A stretch of 64,000 bases of DNA from contig NZ_LT629785.1 in the NCBI RefSeq assembly GCF_900105995.1, forward strand, positions 496,001 through 560,000, written 5' to 3'. Below, in pieces: positions 32,433 to 41,163 of the stretch. The first letter of the stretch is position 1. The number at the start of each line of letters is the position of its first letter. This stretch comes from Pseudomonas pohangensis. GTDB taxonomy: Bacteria > Pseudomonadota > Gammaproteobacteria > Pseudomonadales > Pseudomonadaceae. The position numbers and the translations under genes are program-made. Below the pieces are notes generated by a model. The model did not search any database and was not told the origin of the DNA. It saw only the letters and a list, made by a program, of their open reading frames with translations.

Positions 32433-34888
32433 GGTGTGACGCCCCCGGGCGTTGTGGTTGTTACCCCTTTCCCGTCTGCGGGAGGGTGCTCGACGGTGGA
32501 GCTTTGCCTGGCCGGCTTCCAGTAGCCGAGCAGCAGCGCATTGCTCACCACGCTGACACTCGACAGCGCCATGGCAGCGCCGGCCAGTACCGGGTTGAGC
32601 AGGCCGGCGGCGGCCAGCGGGATGCCCACCAGGTTGTAGACGAAGGCCCAGAACAGATTCTGGCGGATCTTGGCGTAGGTGCGCCGGCTGATCTCCAGCG
32701 CGGCCGGTACCAGTTGCGGGTCACCACGCATCAGGCTGATGCCGGCCGCCGCCATCGCCACATCGGTGCCGCCGCCCATGGCAATGCCGACATCGGCGGC
32801 GGCCAGTGCCGGAGCATCGTTGATGCCGTCACCGACCATCGCCACCACATGCCCGGCCTGTTTCAGTGCGGCGACGTGGGCGGCCTTGTCCTCCGGCAGC
32901 ACGTTGGCGTGCACCTGCTGGATACCCAGTTGGCGGGCGACCACGCCGGCACTGCCCGGGTTGTCACCGCTGATAAGATGGCAGGTCACCCCGCGCTGTT
33001 GCAGGCTCGCCACCGCAGCGGCAGCGCCGGCTTTGAGTTCGTCGCCAAAGGCCAGCAGGCCGAGGACTTTTGCTTGCGGAGCGAGCTGCAGCAGCCAGGA
33101 CAAGGTACGGCCCTCGTTCTGCCAGGCAGCGGCCTGCTGCTGCAGTTCGCCGGTGCTGAGCTGTTGCTCTTCCAGCAGGCGCTGATTGCCCAGCGCCAGT
33201 TCAAGCTCCCCGACCTGGCCACGGGTGCCACGTCCCGGCAGGCTGTGGCTGGCGTTGACTGCCGGCAGGCGCAGGTTGCGTTCGCTGCAGGTACGCAGCA
33301 CGGCCTTGGCCAGCGGATGCTCGCTGCCTTGTTGCAGGGCGCCGGCCAGACCCAGCAGGTCTTCTTCACTGGTGCCCGGCACAGCCTGCCAGTGCAGCAG
33401 TTGCGGCTTGCCGGAGGTCAGCGTGCCGGTCTTGTCGAAAGCCACGTCGGTGACCTTGTGAACGATTTCCAGCGCCTGCGCATCCTTGATCAGAATGCCG
33501 TGTTTTGCCGCCACCCCGGTGCCGGCCATGATCGCCGCCGGTGTGGCCAGACCCAGTGCACAGGGGCAGGCGATCACCAGCACCGATACCGCATTGATCA
33601 GTGCCTGTTCCATGCCGCTGCCGGCCAGCAGCCAGCCGGCGAAGGTCAGCGCAGCAATCAGCAGCACCACTGGCACGAACACCGCACTGATGCGGTCGAC
33701 CAGTTTCTGGATCGGTGCCTTGGCCGCCTGGGCGTCCTCGACCAGACGAATGATCCGTGCCAGCACGCTTTCGGCACCCAGCGCCGTGGTCTTGACCAGC
33801 AGCTGGCCGGCGCCGTTGATCGCACCGCCGGTGACCCGGTCGCCGGGCGCCTTGTCCAGCGGCAGGCTCTCGCCGGTGATCAGCGATTCATCGGCCTGAC
33901 TCTGGCCTTCGACCACCTCGCCATCCGCCGCAAAGCGCTCGCCGGGGCGCACGCGCAACAGGTCGCCAACCTGCAGCCGGGCAATGCTGATCTGCTCGTC
34001 GCGCCCATCGACGATACGCACCGCCTGCTCCGGGCGCAGCGCCTGCAGGGCCTGGATCGCAGCACCGGTCTGGCGCTTGGCGCGGCTTTCGAGAAATTTG
34101 CCGAGCAGCACCAGGGTGATCACCGTGGCCGAGGACTCGAAATACAGATGGGCCATCTGCCCGTCGCCAGCAGTCCACCACAGGTAAATGCTCAGGCCGT
34201 AGGCTGCGCTGGTGCCGATGGCCACCAGCAGGTCCATGTTGCCGGTGCCGGCGCGCAGGGCATTCCAGGCGGCGCGGTAAAAACGTGCGCCGATGACAAA
34301 CTGCACCGGCGTGGCCAGAGCGAACTGCAGCCAGGCCGGCAGCATCCAGTGCCAGCCCAGCCAGTCGGCGAACATCGGCAGCGCCAGCGGCAGGGTCAGC
34401 AACACGGCGGCGAGCAGCAGCCAGTGCTCGCGGGTGTAGTTTGATGGCGCAGCTTTGGTTTCCTGCTCCGGCAGGCTGGCGTGGTAACCGGCGGCTTCCA
34501 CGGCGGCGATCAGTGCTGCGCTGTCGCTGCCGGCCAGCACTTGCAGGCTGGCTTTCTCGCTGGCCAGGTTGACGCTGACGCTGATCACCCCGGGCTGTTT
34601 GAGCAAGGCGCGCTCGACGCGGCCGGCACAGCTGGCGCAGGTCATGCCGCCTATACTCAGCTCCAGGCGTTGGCTGGATACCTGATAGCCGGCTTGCTGG
34701 ACCGCTTCAATCAGGCTCGGCAGTGTGGCATCCAGGCCTTCGATCCGGGCCATTTCGCTGGCCAGGTTGACCTGTGCCGATTGCACCCCCGGCACTTTGG
34801 CAAGTGTGCGCTCGACGCGCCCGGCACAGCTGGCACAGGTCATGCCGCTGATGGGCAGATTGTAGGTTTGCTGGTTACTGGCAGGCAT
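32429..34888 (-). CDS. copA: Cu(I)-translocating P1B-type ATPase
   Basis: 819-residue inner-membrane pump exporting Cu(I). Two N-terminal heavy-metal domains carry GMTCASCAGRVERTL (near residue 15) and GGMTCASCAGRVERAL (near residue 82). The membrane metal site is IACPCALGLATPAA near residue 438. The phosphorylation motif DKTGTLTSG and the hinge VGDGINDAPALAAADVGIAMG are intact. The ATG at 34888 begins MPASNQQTYNL. It is divergent from copZ across a CueR-type operator. Confidence 0.95.
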   Translation of the reverse strand: MPASNQQTYNLPISGMTCASCAGRVERTLAKVPGVQSAQVNLASEMARIEGLDATLPSLIEAVQQAGYQVSSQRLELSIGGMTCASCAGRVERALLKQPGVISVSVNLASEKASLQVLAGSDSAALIAAVEAAGYHASLPEQETKAAPSNYTREHWLLLAAVLLTLPLALPMFADWLGWHWMLPAWLQFALATPVQFVIGARFYRAAWNALRAGTGNMDLLVAIGTSAAYGLSIYLWWTAGDGQMAHLYFESSATVITLVLLGKFLESRAKRQTGAAIQALQALRPEQAVRIVDGRDEQISIARLQVGDLLRVRPGERFAADGEVVEGQSQADESLITGESLPLDKAPGDRVTGGAINGAGQLLVKTTALGAESVLARIIRLVEDAQAAKAPIQKLVDRISAVFVPVVLLIAALTFAGWLLAGSGMEQALINAVSVLVIACPCALGLATPAAIMAGTGVAAKHGILIKDAQALEIVHKVTDVAFDKTGTLTSGKPQLLHWQAVPGTSEEDLLGLAGALQQGSEHPLAKAVLRTCSERNLRLPAVNASHSLPGRGTRGQVGELELALGNQRLLEEQQLSTGELQQQAAAWQNEGRTLSWLLQLAPQAKVLGLLAFGDELKAGAAAAVASLQQRGVTCHLISGDNPGSAGVVARQLGIQQVHANVLPEDKAAHVAALKQAGHVVAMVGDGINDAPALAAADVGIAMGGGTDVAMAAAGISLMRGDPQLVPAALEISRRTYAKIRQNLFWAFVYNLVGIPLAAAGLLNPVLAGAAMALSSVSVVSNALLLGYWKPARQSSTVEHPPADGKGVTTTTPGGVTP

Positions 34889-34930
34889 GCGGGCTTGTCC
34901 TGGCTATGAACGGCAGATTTCAGGATCAAC

Positions 34931-34953
34931 CTTGACCTTATGGGAAGGTCAAG
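34931..34953. promoter_or_regulatory. CueR-type operator/promoter between copA and copZ
   Basis: Perfect 9-bp inverted repeat CTTGACCTT / AAGGTCAAG with a five-base centre. Each arm contains TTGACC, a -35 hexamer, one per strand, and each has about 19 bases to the next AT-rich hexamer, the long spacer typical of MerR-family promoters. It can therefore serve both the copA-cueR and copZ transcripts. Confidence 0.8.
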
Positions 34954-34990
34954 TCTTTGTCACCTGTTTACCCGAAAAGAGGAAATCGCA

Positions 34991-35209
34991 GTGGAAAAGC
35001 CTACCGAGCAGTTGTTCAGGGTTGAGGGAATGACCTGCCAGCATTGTGTGGCGGCCATCACGCGCGCGCTGCAGGCCCGGGATCAACTGGCCAGAATCGA
35101 TGTGGATCTACCGGCTGGGCTGGTACGGGTAAACAGTGCGGCAGCGGCAGCCGAGTTGTTGCGGGTGCTGGCAGAAGAGGGCTACCCGGCGACCGTCGTC
35201 AAGGCCTGA
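34991..35209 (+). CDS. copZ: Copper chaperone, heavy-metal-associated domain
   Basis: 72-residue single HMA-domain protein with the metal motif GMTCQHC near residue 13, the size and fold of CopZ/Atx1 chaperones that hand Cu(I) to CopA. The GTG at 34991 has GAGGA eight bases upstream; a longer frame from ATG 34940 would start inside the operator. It is divergent from copA and shares its CueR-type control region. The metal preference is inferred from context. Confidence 0.87.
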   Translation: MEKPTEQLFRVEGMTCQHCVAAITRALQARDQLARIDVDLPAGLVRVNSAAAAAELLRVLAEEGYPATVVKA

Positions 35210-35302
35210 GCCATTCCCGGCGCAGCCGTCAGCCGGTAACCGGGCGTCAACCGGATGCTTTAGACTATGGCTTTGCGCTAATTCGGCCAGCGGGAGTGTT
35301 GC

Positions 35303-36469
35303 ATGCGTTGCTTGAGGTTTGCGTCGGGCTTGTTCTTCGGCCTGCTTGCCGCTGTTTCCGTGAGTCAGGCTGACGAGTCCTCCGCTGCGCAAACCCAGGT
35401 GCAGGTGGAAGTGGTCGAACCACAGGATATTCCGATCCTGCTGGAATATCCGGGGCGCACGGCCGGTTATCGCGAGGTGGAAGTGCGCGCGCAGGTCAGC
35501 GGGATTCTGCAGGAGCGTACCTACGAGGAGGGCGCACGGGTCGAAAAAGGCCAGGTGATGTTCCGTATCGATTCGCGCCAGTATCAGGCCGCGGTGGCTC
35601 GGGCCAAGGCCGCAGTGGCGCAGGAGCAGGCACGCTTGCGGCAGACCGAACGGGATGTCAAACGGGTGCGTACGCTGTCGAAGAAAGGCTTTGCCAGTGA
35701 GCGTGAGCTGGACAATTCGATATCTGCCTACGAACAGAGCAAGGCCAATCTGCAGGCCGCCGAAGCGGAGCTGCAATCGCGGCAGATCGACCTCGATTAC
35801 ACCACGGTCAGGGCGCCGATCAGTGGCATGACCAGCCGTGAAGCGCGTTCCGAAGGCAGCCTGGTGATCGCCGGTGATCCGCAGGCCAGCCTGCTCACCC
35901 AGCTGACCCAGCTCGATCCGATCTACGTCAACTTTGCCTTGCCGCAGGATTCCGAAGGCGCACGTTTGCGCAAGGATTTTGCCAGTGGCCAGCTGGGCAA
36001 TGTCGATCAAAGCCAGTTGAGTGTCGAAGTGCTGTTTGATGACGGCACGGTTTACCCGCTCAAGGGCCGCGTCGACTTTACCGACAGCCTGGTCGACCGC
36101 GGTACCGGCAGTATCAGTGCGCGGGTGCAAATGCCCAATCCGCAGCAGAAAATGCTGCCCGGGCAATTTGTGCGGATTCGCATCAGTGGTCTGGTGCGCC
36201 GGCAGGCGATCAGCGTGCCGGAACGCGCAGTGGCACAGAAGGCTTCCGGTCCGTATGTCTATGTGGTCGATGCGCAGGGCGTTGCCCATCAGCAACCGGT
36301 GGTGCTGGGCTCGACCACAGGGGGGCGCTGGCTGATCAAGTCGGGTCTGCAAGCCGGTGACCGGGTGGTGATCGAAGGCGGCCAGAAGCTCGACCCGGAT
36401 GAGCGGGTGCAGGCAGCCACGGTCAATACCTTGCAGAACAAGCATCTGATCGAAGAGGTGCGCCGGTGA
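35303..36469 (+). CDS. RND efflux pump periplasmic adaptor (membrane fusion protein)
   Basis: 388-residue adaptor with an N-terminal signal (ending near SQADES). The lipoyl-like half YREVEVRAQVSGILQERTYEEGARVEKGQ lies near residue 57. A helical hairpin of about 80 residues (residues 97-180) includes RTLSKKGFASERELDNS, followed by the second lipoyl half TTVRAPISGMTSR near residue 170. C-terminal beta-barrel domains complete the MexA/AcrA form. No lipobox Cys was seen, so it may not be lipidated. It overlaps the permease gene by four bases. No regulator is adjacent. Confidence 0.9.
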   Translation: MRCLRFASGLFFGLLAAVSVSQADESSAAQTQVQVEVVEPQDIPILLEYPGRTAGYREVEVRAQVSGILQERTYEEGARVEKGQVMFRIDSRQYQAAVARAKAAVAQEQARLRQTERDVKRVRTLSKKGFASERELDNSISAYEQSKANLQAAEAELQSRQIDLDYTTVRAPISGMTSREARSEGSLVIAGDPQASLLTQLTQLDPIYVNFALPQDSEGARLRKDFASGQLGNVDQSQLSVEVLFDDGTVYPLKGRVDFTDSLVDRGTGSISARVQMPNPQQKMLPGQFVRIRISGLVRRQAISVPERAVAQKASGPYVYVVDAQGVAHQQPVVLGSTTGGRWLIKSGLQAGDRVVIEGGQKLDPDERVQAATVNTLQNKHLIEEVRR

Positions 36470-39400
36470 TTTCGCGCTTCTTCATTGACCGGCCGATTTT
36501 CTCCGCAGTTGTTTCCATTGTTATCGTGCTGGCCGGCCTGGTGGCCATGCGCGAACTGCCGATTTCGCAGTATCCGGCGATCCTGCCGCCGCAGGTAGTC
36601 ATCAGCGCCAGCTATCCGGGTGCCAGTGCGCAGGTGCTGGCGGAAACCGTTTCGGCGCCGCTGGAGCTGGCCGTCAACGGGGTGGAGGACATGATTTATC
36701 TGGTGTCCTACTCCGGTGGCGGCAAGGTCAGCCTGTCAGCGTATTTCCAGATCGGTAGCAACCCGGGGCAGGCGACCATCGATGTCAACAACCGCGTGCA
36801 GGCGGCGCTGGCCAGACTGCCCGAGGAAGTGCGCCGGCAAGGCGTGAATGTCGAGAAGAAATCCTCGGACATTCTGCAGGTGGTGACGCTGTATTCCCCG
36901 GATGATTCGCAGACCCCGCTGCAGCTGAGCAACTACGCGCTGATCAACGTCATCGATGAACTCAAGCGCCTGCCCGGCGTGGGTGATGCGCGCCAGTTCG
37001 GTTCGATGAACTACTCCATGCGTATCTGGCTGCGTCCCGACAAGCTGGCGCAATACCAACTGACCTCCGCCGATGTGGTGGCTGCCCTGCGCGAGCAGAA
37101 CTCGCAATTTGCTGCCGGCAGCTTCGGCCAGCAACCGCTGCGTGAAGAGCAGGACTTCACCTATATCGTCAGCACCCAGGGTCAGATGACGTCGCCGGCG
37201 CAGTTCGAGGATGTGATTCTGCGGACCAATCCGAATGGTTCCAGCCTGCTGCTCAAGGATGTCGCGCGCGTCGAGCTGGGTGCCCAGGATTACGCCATGA
37301 TCACCACGCTGAATGGCAAGCGCAACGCGTCGTTCGGCATCTATCTGCAGCCGGGCGCGAATGCCCTGAAAACCGCGGCTGGCGTGCGGGAGGCCATGCA
37401 GCGCCTGGAACAACGCTTTCCCCAGGGCATGGCCTACAAGATTCCCTACGACACCACGCGCTTTGTTGAAGTGTCGATCGAGGAAGTGCTCAAGACCTTC
37501 GCCGAAGCACTGCTGCTGGTCGTGCTGGTGGTGTTCATCTTCCTGCAGAACTGGCGTGCCAGCCTGATCCCGGTGCTGGCAATCCCGGTGTCGCTGGTCG
37601 GCACCTTTGCCGGCATGTATGCGCTGGGCTTCTCCATCAACCTGCTGACTTTATTCGGCATGGTGCTGGCCATCGGCATCGTGGTGGACGATGCGATCGT
37701 GGTGATCGAAAACGTCGAACGGATCATGGCCACGGAAAAGCACAGCCCGCGCGACGCGGCGATCAAGGCCATGGATGAGGTGACGGGGCCGATCATCGCC
37801 ATTGTGCTGGTGCTCTGTGCGGTGTTCGTGCCGGTGGCCTTTCTCGGTGGGCTGGCCGGAGAAATGTATCGGCAGTTCGCCATCACCATTGCCATCTCGG
37901 TGGTGATTTCCGGGATTGTCGCGCTGACCCTGAGTCCGGCCCTGTGTGCCCTGCTGCTCAAGCCGGGGCACAGCGAGCCGGCGGCACCGTTTCGCTGGTT
38001 CAACCGGGGATTCGAGCGCCTGACCCGGGCCTATGGTGCCGGCGTGGCGTTCTTTCTCAAGCGCAGTCTGCTCGGGGTGGTGCTGTTCGGGCTGATGATT
38101 GCGCTGACCTTTGGCCTGTTTTCCCGCGTGCCCGGCTCGCTGGTCCCGAGCGAGGATCAGGGCTACGTGCTGGCCAGTTATGTGTTGCCGCCGGCGGCCT
38201 CGCTGACACGCACGGCCAAGGTCAGCAGTGCGGTAACCGAAAAGCTGATGGCCCATCCGGCGGTCAAGGACGTGGTCACTTTCGCTGGCTACGACATTCT
38301 CAGCTCCGGCACCAACAGTTACTCGGGGGTATCGTTCATCCCGCTGCAGGACTGGAGCGAGCGCCCCGGCGCGGCGCTGGATGCGCGCAATCTGGTGGAT
38401 GAGTTCAAGGAAATGGCGGCAGACCAGACCGACGGTTCGATCTATCTGTTCAATCCGCCACCAATTACCGGCATGAGTACTACCGGCGGCTTTGAAGGCT
38501 TTGTGCAGGACCGGCATGGCGGCAGTACCGAAGAAATGGATGTCAGGATCCACCAGTTGCTCGATGCGTTGAAAAAGCGTCCGGAACTGAACGGTGTGAA
38601 AACCACCTTCAACGCCGACGTGCCGCAGTATTACATCGACCTGGACCGCACCCGGGCACGCGCTCTCGGGGTGGCGGTCAATGATGTGTTCACTGCCATG
38701 CAGTCGACCTTTGGCAGCTACTACGTCAACGACTTCTCCATGGCCGGGCGTATCTGGCAGGTTTCGCTGCAGTCGGATGCCGAATTTCGCCGCAAACCGG
38801 AAGACCTGGCACAGGTTTACGTACGCTCGCGAAGCGGTGAGCTGGTGCCCTTGTCCACACTGGTGAAGGTCAAGCGCATTCTCGGTCCGGATATCTATAC
38901 CCGCTTCAATGGCTACCCGTCGGCCAAGCTGATTGGTGCCCCGGCCGATGGTTACAGCAGCGGCCAGGCGCTGGCGGCAGTGCAGGAGGTGGCCGACGCA
39001 GTGCTGGGCAACGATTACTCGATCGGCTGGACCGGTTCGGCCTATCAGGAGATTGCCAGTCAGGGCTCGGGCAGCATGGCTTTTGTATTCGGCCTGATCA
39101 TGGTCTTTCTGATTCTGGCGGCGCAATACGAGCGCTGGTCGCTGCCACTGGTGGTGGTAACGGCGGTGCCATTTGCGGTGTTCGGCGCGGTGCTCGCGGT
39201 GTGGCTGCGCGGCCTGGAAAACGACCTGTATTTTCAGGTCGGGCTGATTACCCTGATTGGTCTGTCGGCGAAGAACGCGATCCTCATCGTCGAATTTGCC
39301 GTGCTCTGCCGCGAGCGCGGCATGAATCGCCTGGATGCTGCCCTGCATGCGGCCAGGTTGCGCTTCCGGCCGATCATCATGACCTCGCTGGCCTTCATTC

Positions 39401-39570
39401 TTGGCTGTGTGCCGCTGGCCATCAGCAGCGGAGCCGGCTCGGCCAGCCGGCATTCGATCGGTACCGGGGTGATTGGCGGCATGCTGGCGGCGACCTTGCT
39501 GGCGACCTTCCTGATCCCGATGTTCTTCCTGCTGGTGGAGAAATTCACCAGTCGCGCTGACAAGGGATAG
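36466..39570 (+). CDS. RND multidrug efflux permease (HAE1 family)
   Basis: 1034-residue proton-driven inner-membrane pump with twelve transmembrane segments and two large periplasmic loops. The N-terminus FFIDRPIFSAVVSIVIVLAGLVAM is typical. The proton-relay Asp pair is in GIVVDDAIVVIENVER near residue 405, and the matching Lys of TM10 is in GLSAKNAILIVEFA near residue 935. The GTG start overlaps the adaptor stop. No outer-membrane channel gene follows, so the pump would need to borrow one (for example an OprM-type protein) from elsewhere. The substrate is unknown. Confidence 0.93.
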   Translation: MISRFFIDRPIFSAVVSIVIVLAGLVAMRELPISQYPAILPPQVVISASYPGASAQVLAETVSAPLELAVNGVEDMIYLVSYSGGGKVSLSAYFQIGSNPGQATIDVNNRVQAALARLPEEVRRQGVNVEKKSSDILQVVTLYSPDDSQTPLQLSNYALINVIDELKRLPGVGDARQFGSMNYSMRIWLRPDKLAQYQLTSADVVAALREQNSQFAAGSFGQQPLREEQDFTYIVSTQGQMTSPAQFEDVILRTNPNGSSLLLKDVARVELGAQDYAMITTLNGKRNASFGIYLQPGANALKTAAGVREAMQRLEQRFPQGMAYKIPYDTTRFVEVSIEEVLKTFAEALLLVVLVVFIFLQNWRASLIPVLAIPVSLVGTFAGMYALGFSINLLTLFGMVLAIGIVVDDAIVVIENVERIMATEKHSPRDAAIKAMDEVTGPIIAIVLVLCAVFVPVAFLGGLAGEMYRQFAITIAISVVISGIVALTLSPALCALLLKPGHSEPAAPFRWFNRGFERLTRAYGAGVAFFLKRSLLGVVLFGLMIALTFGLFSRVPGSLVPSEDQGYVLASYVLPPAASLTRTAKVSSAVTEKLMAHPAVKDVVTFAGYDILSSGTNSYSGVSFIPLQDWSERPGAALDARNLVDEFKEMAADQTDGSIYLFNPPPITGMSTTGGFEGFVQDRHGGSTEEMDVRIHQLLDALKKRPELNGVKTTFNADVPQYYIDLDRTRARALGVAVNDVFTAMQSTFGSYYVNDFSMAGRIWQVSLQSDAEFRRKPEDLAQVYVRSRSGELVPLSTLVKVKRILGPDIYTRFNGYPSAKLIGAPADGYSSGQALAAVQEVADAVLGNDYSIGWTGSAYQEIASQGSGSMAFVFGLIMVFLILAAQYERWSLPLVVVTAVPFAVFGAVLAVWLRGLENDLYFQVGLITLIGLSAKNAILIVEFAVLCRERGMNRLDAALHAARLRFRPIIMTSLAFILGCVPLAISSGAGSASRHSIGTGVIGGMLAATLLATFLIPMFFLLVEKFTSRADKG

Positions 39571-39630
39571 TGCTGTTCGCCACCAGCCTGCGAAAAGCTG
39601 TGTGTAACCAGGTCGCAAGGCGGGCGGGCC

Positions 39631-39695
39631 GCAGGGTGGGCTTCAGCCCACCAATACAATGCTGCCGATATGCGCCGGGCTGAGGCCCGGCCTAC
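39631..39695. repeat. REP-like palindrome pair (family A) overlapping a stop codon
   Basis: GCAGGGTGGGCTTCAGCCCACC at the left and GCCGGGCTGAGGCCCGGCCTAC at the right, between two convergent genes. The TAG stop of the TAXI-type lipoprotein gene (39692-39694, minus strand) lies within the right end of the unit. Confidence 0.8.
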
Positions 39696-41161
39696 TCGGA
39701 CTCTACCGCCTGGGCCACGCCGTCATGCAACGGCAAGCCGTAGCTTTGCAGCGCATGTGCAGGTGAAATCTGCGCACCCTGAATGCTGCCCAGTTGCAGC
39801 CACGACAGCTTGGGTTCGAGGATCAGTTTGACCAGTGATTCGGCTTCCTTGCTGGCCAGTGATGCATCGCAGAGCAGCAGGCTGCTGACGGCCAGGGTGC
39901 TGACAGCTTGCTTCTGTTCGGGATAGCTGCCGCTGGCAATGTTGAAGGCCAGGGTGCCGGGGCGGCTTTGCAGCAACTGTTCTACCGCCTTGGCCTCGAG
40001 GGGTAGCAGGCGCAGATGCATGTCTTGAGCAGCGGCGCGGATAGCATCGGCGGGCAGGCCGATGACCTGGATCAGGCCGTCGAGCCTGTCATCACGCAGT
40101 GCGGTCAGCGCTGCCTGCAGGTTCAGGCTGGTGATTTCGGAAAAATCTTCCGGCTGCAGGCCATGTGCTGCCAGCACGGCCAGTGCGGTGTCACGCGAGG
40201 CCGAACCCGGCAAACCAAGGTTGATGCGCTTGCCGCGCAAGTCGCTGATGCGCTGGGCGCCTTCGGCCTTGACCAGCACCTGCACCGGCTCCGGGTACAG
40301 GTTGGCCAGCACGCGCAAGCTGCCGTAGGCGCCCTTGCCGGCAAACGGGCCGATACCGTTGAACGCTTGCCAGGCCACATCACTCTGCGACAGTGCCAGT
40401 GTAGCGGTGCCTTCGCGGAGCATCTGCAGGTTGACCGTGCCGCCGTCGGTAAGCAGTGGCCGGATAATGATCTTGCGCTGCTTCGCCAGTTTTGCCAGGG
40501 CTTTGGCAAAGCGGCTGTACTGCCCGCTTTCCGGGCCGCCAGCGAGGGCAAAGCCGTTATGGCTGCGGGCGATGCGGCCTTCGATACTGCTCAGCGAACG
40601 GGTCATTTCTTCGGCAATGATCTTGCGGTCTTCCGGCCCGCTGCCCTCCGGAGACAGGTTCAGCGCGGTGGAGATGGCACTGATCAGCTGCTCGCGACTG
40701 CTGTCTTCTTCGCTCACCGGGCCATCGGTCGGCGGCTGGCTGAAGCCGTGCGGGGCGTGCAGCTGCCAGCCCTGGGGGCTGTCCTGGTAGATCATGCTGC
40801 CATGCACCTGCAACTGGTCACCGGCGTGGTTGCCACCACTCTCGATGCCGCTCAGTCCGCGCGGCCCGGCGCCAAGCAGGCTGACCAGACTGGCAACCCC
40901 GGGAACGTCCCAGCTGGAGAAGTCCCGATCCTTGTTCAGCTTCAGGGTCGCGTCAAAGTACAGCACGCGCCGTTCAGCGCCATCCTTGGCCGGTGCGGCA
41001 GGGGCAGAGCCCTGCCGGCGAAATTCGGTAATGCTGACGCTGTCCGGGCCGAGCGTCTGCTCCAGGCGCTGGTTCAGATCGTTGCGCAGGGCCTCGGCGT
41101 CAGGGCCCTGGCTGCAGGCGGCCAGCAACAGGAACAGGCCCAGCAGAATGATGCGTGGCAT
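39692..41161 (-). CDS. TAXI-type (TRAP-associated) solute-binding lipoprotein
   Basis: 489-residue lipoprotein with lipobox LLAAC (Cys near residue 16). An N-terminal region of about 170 residues matches nothing I recognise. The C-terminal 300 residues follow the TAXI solute-binding pattern: GFALAGGPESGQYSRFAKALAK, LLTDGGTVNLQMLREGTATLALSQSDVAWQA, an RISDLRGKRINLGLPGSASRDTA loop and a FSEITSLNLQAALTALRDDRLDGLI segment. TAXI proteins bind glutamate-like or carboxylate ligands for TRAP transporters. No TRAP membrane subunit is here; the partner gene two bases upstream is gltS. The TAG stop lies in a REP-like repeat. Confidence 0.8.
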   Translation of the reverse strand: MPRIILLGLFLLLAACSQGPDAEALRNDLNQRLEQTLGPDSVSITEFRRQGSAPAAPAKDGAERRVLYFDATLKLNKDRDFSSWDVPGVASLVSLLGAGPRGLSGIESGGNHAGDQLQVHGSMIYQDSPQGWQLHAPHGFSQPPTDGPVSEEDSSREQLISAISTALNLSPEGSGPEDRKIIAEEMTRSLSSIEGRIARSHNGFALAGGPESGQYSRFAKALAKLAKQRKIIIRPLLTDGGTVNLQMLREGTATLALSQSDVAWQAFNGIGPFAGKGAYGSLRVLANLYPEPVQVLVKAEGAQRISDLRGKRINLGLPGSASRDTALAVLAAHGLQPEDFSEITSLNLQAALTALRDDRLDGLIQVIGLPADAIRAAAQDMHLRLLPLEAKAVEQLLQSRPGTLAFNIASGSYPEQKQAVSTLAVSSLLLCDASLASKEAESLVKLILEPKLSWLQLGSIQGAQISPAHALQSYGLPLHDGVAQAVESE

Positions 41162-41163
41162 GT

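Noticed and set aside
37651..39618. 655-codon minus-strand reading frame
   Set aside because: Fully opposite the RND permease, which has all family motifs.
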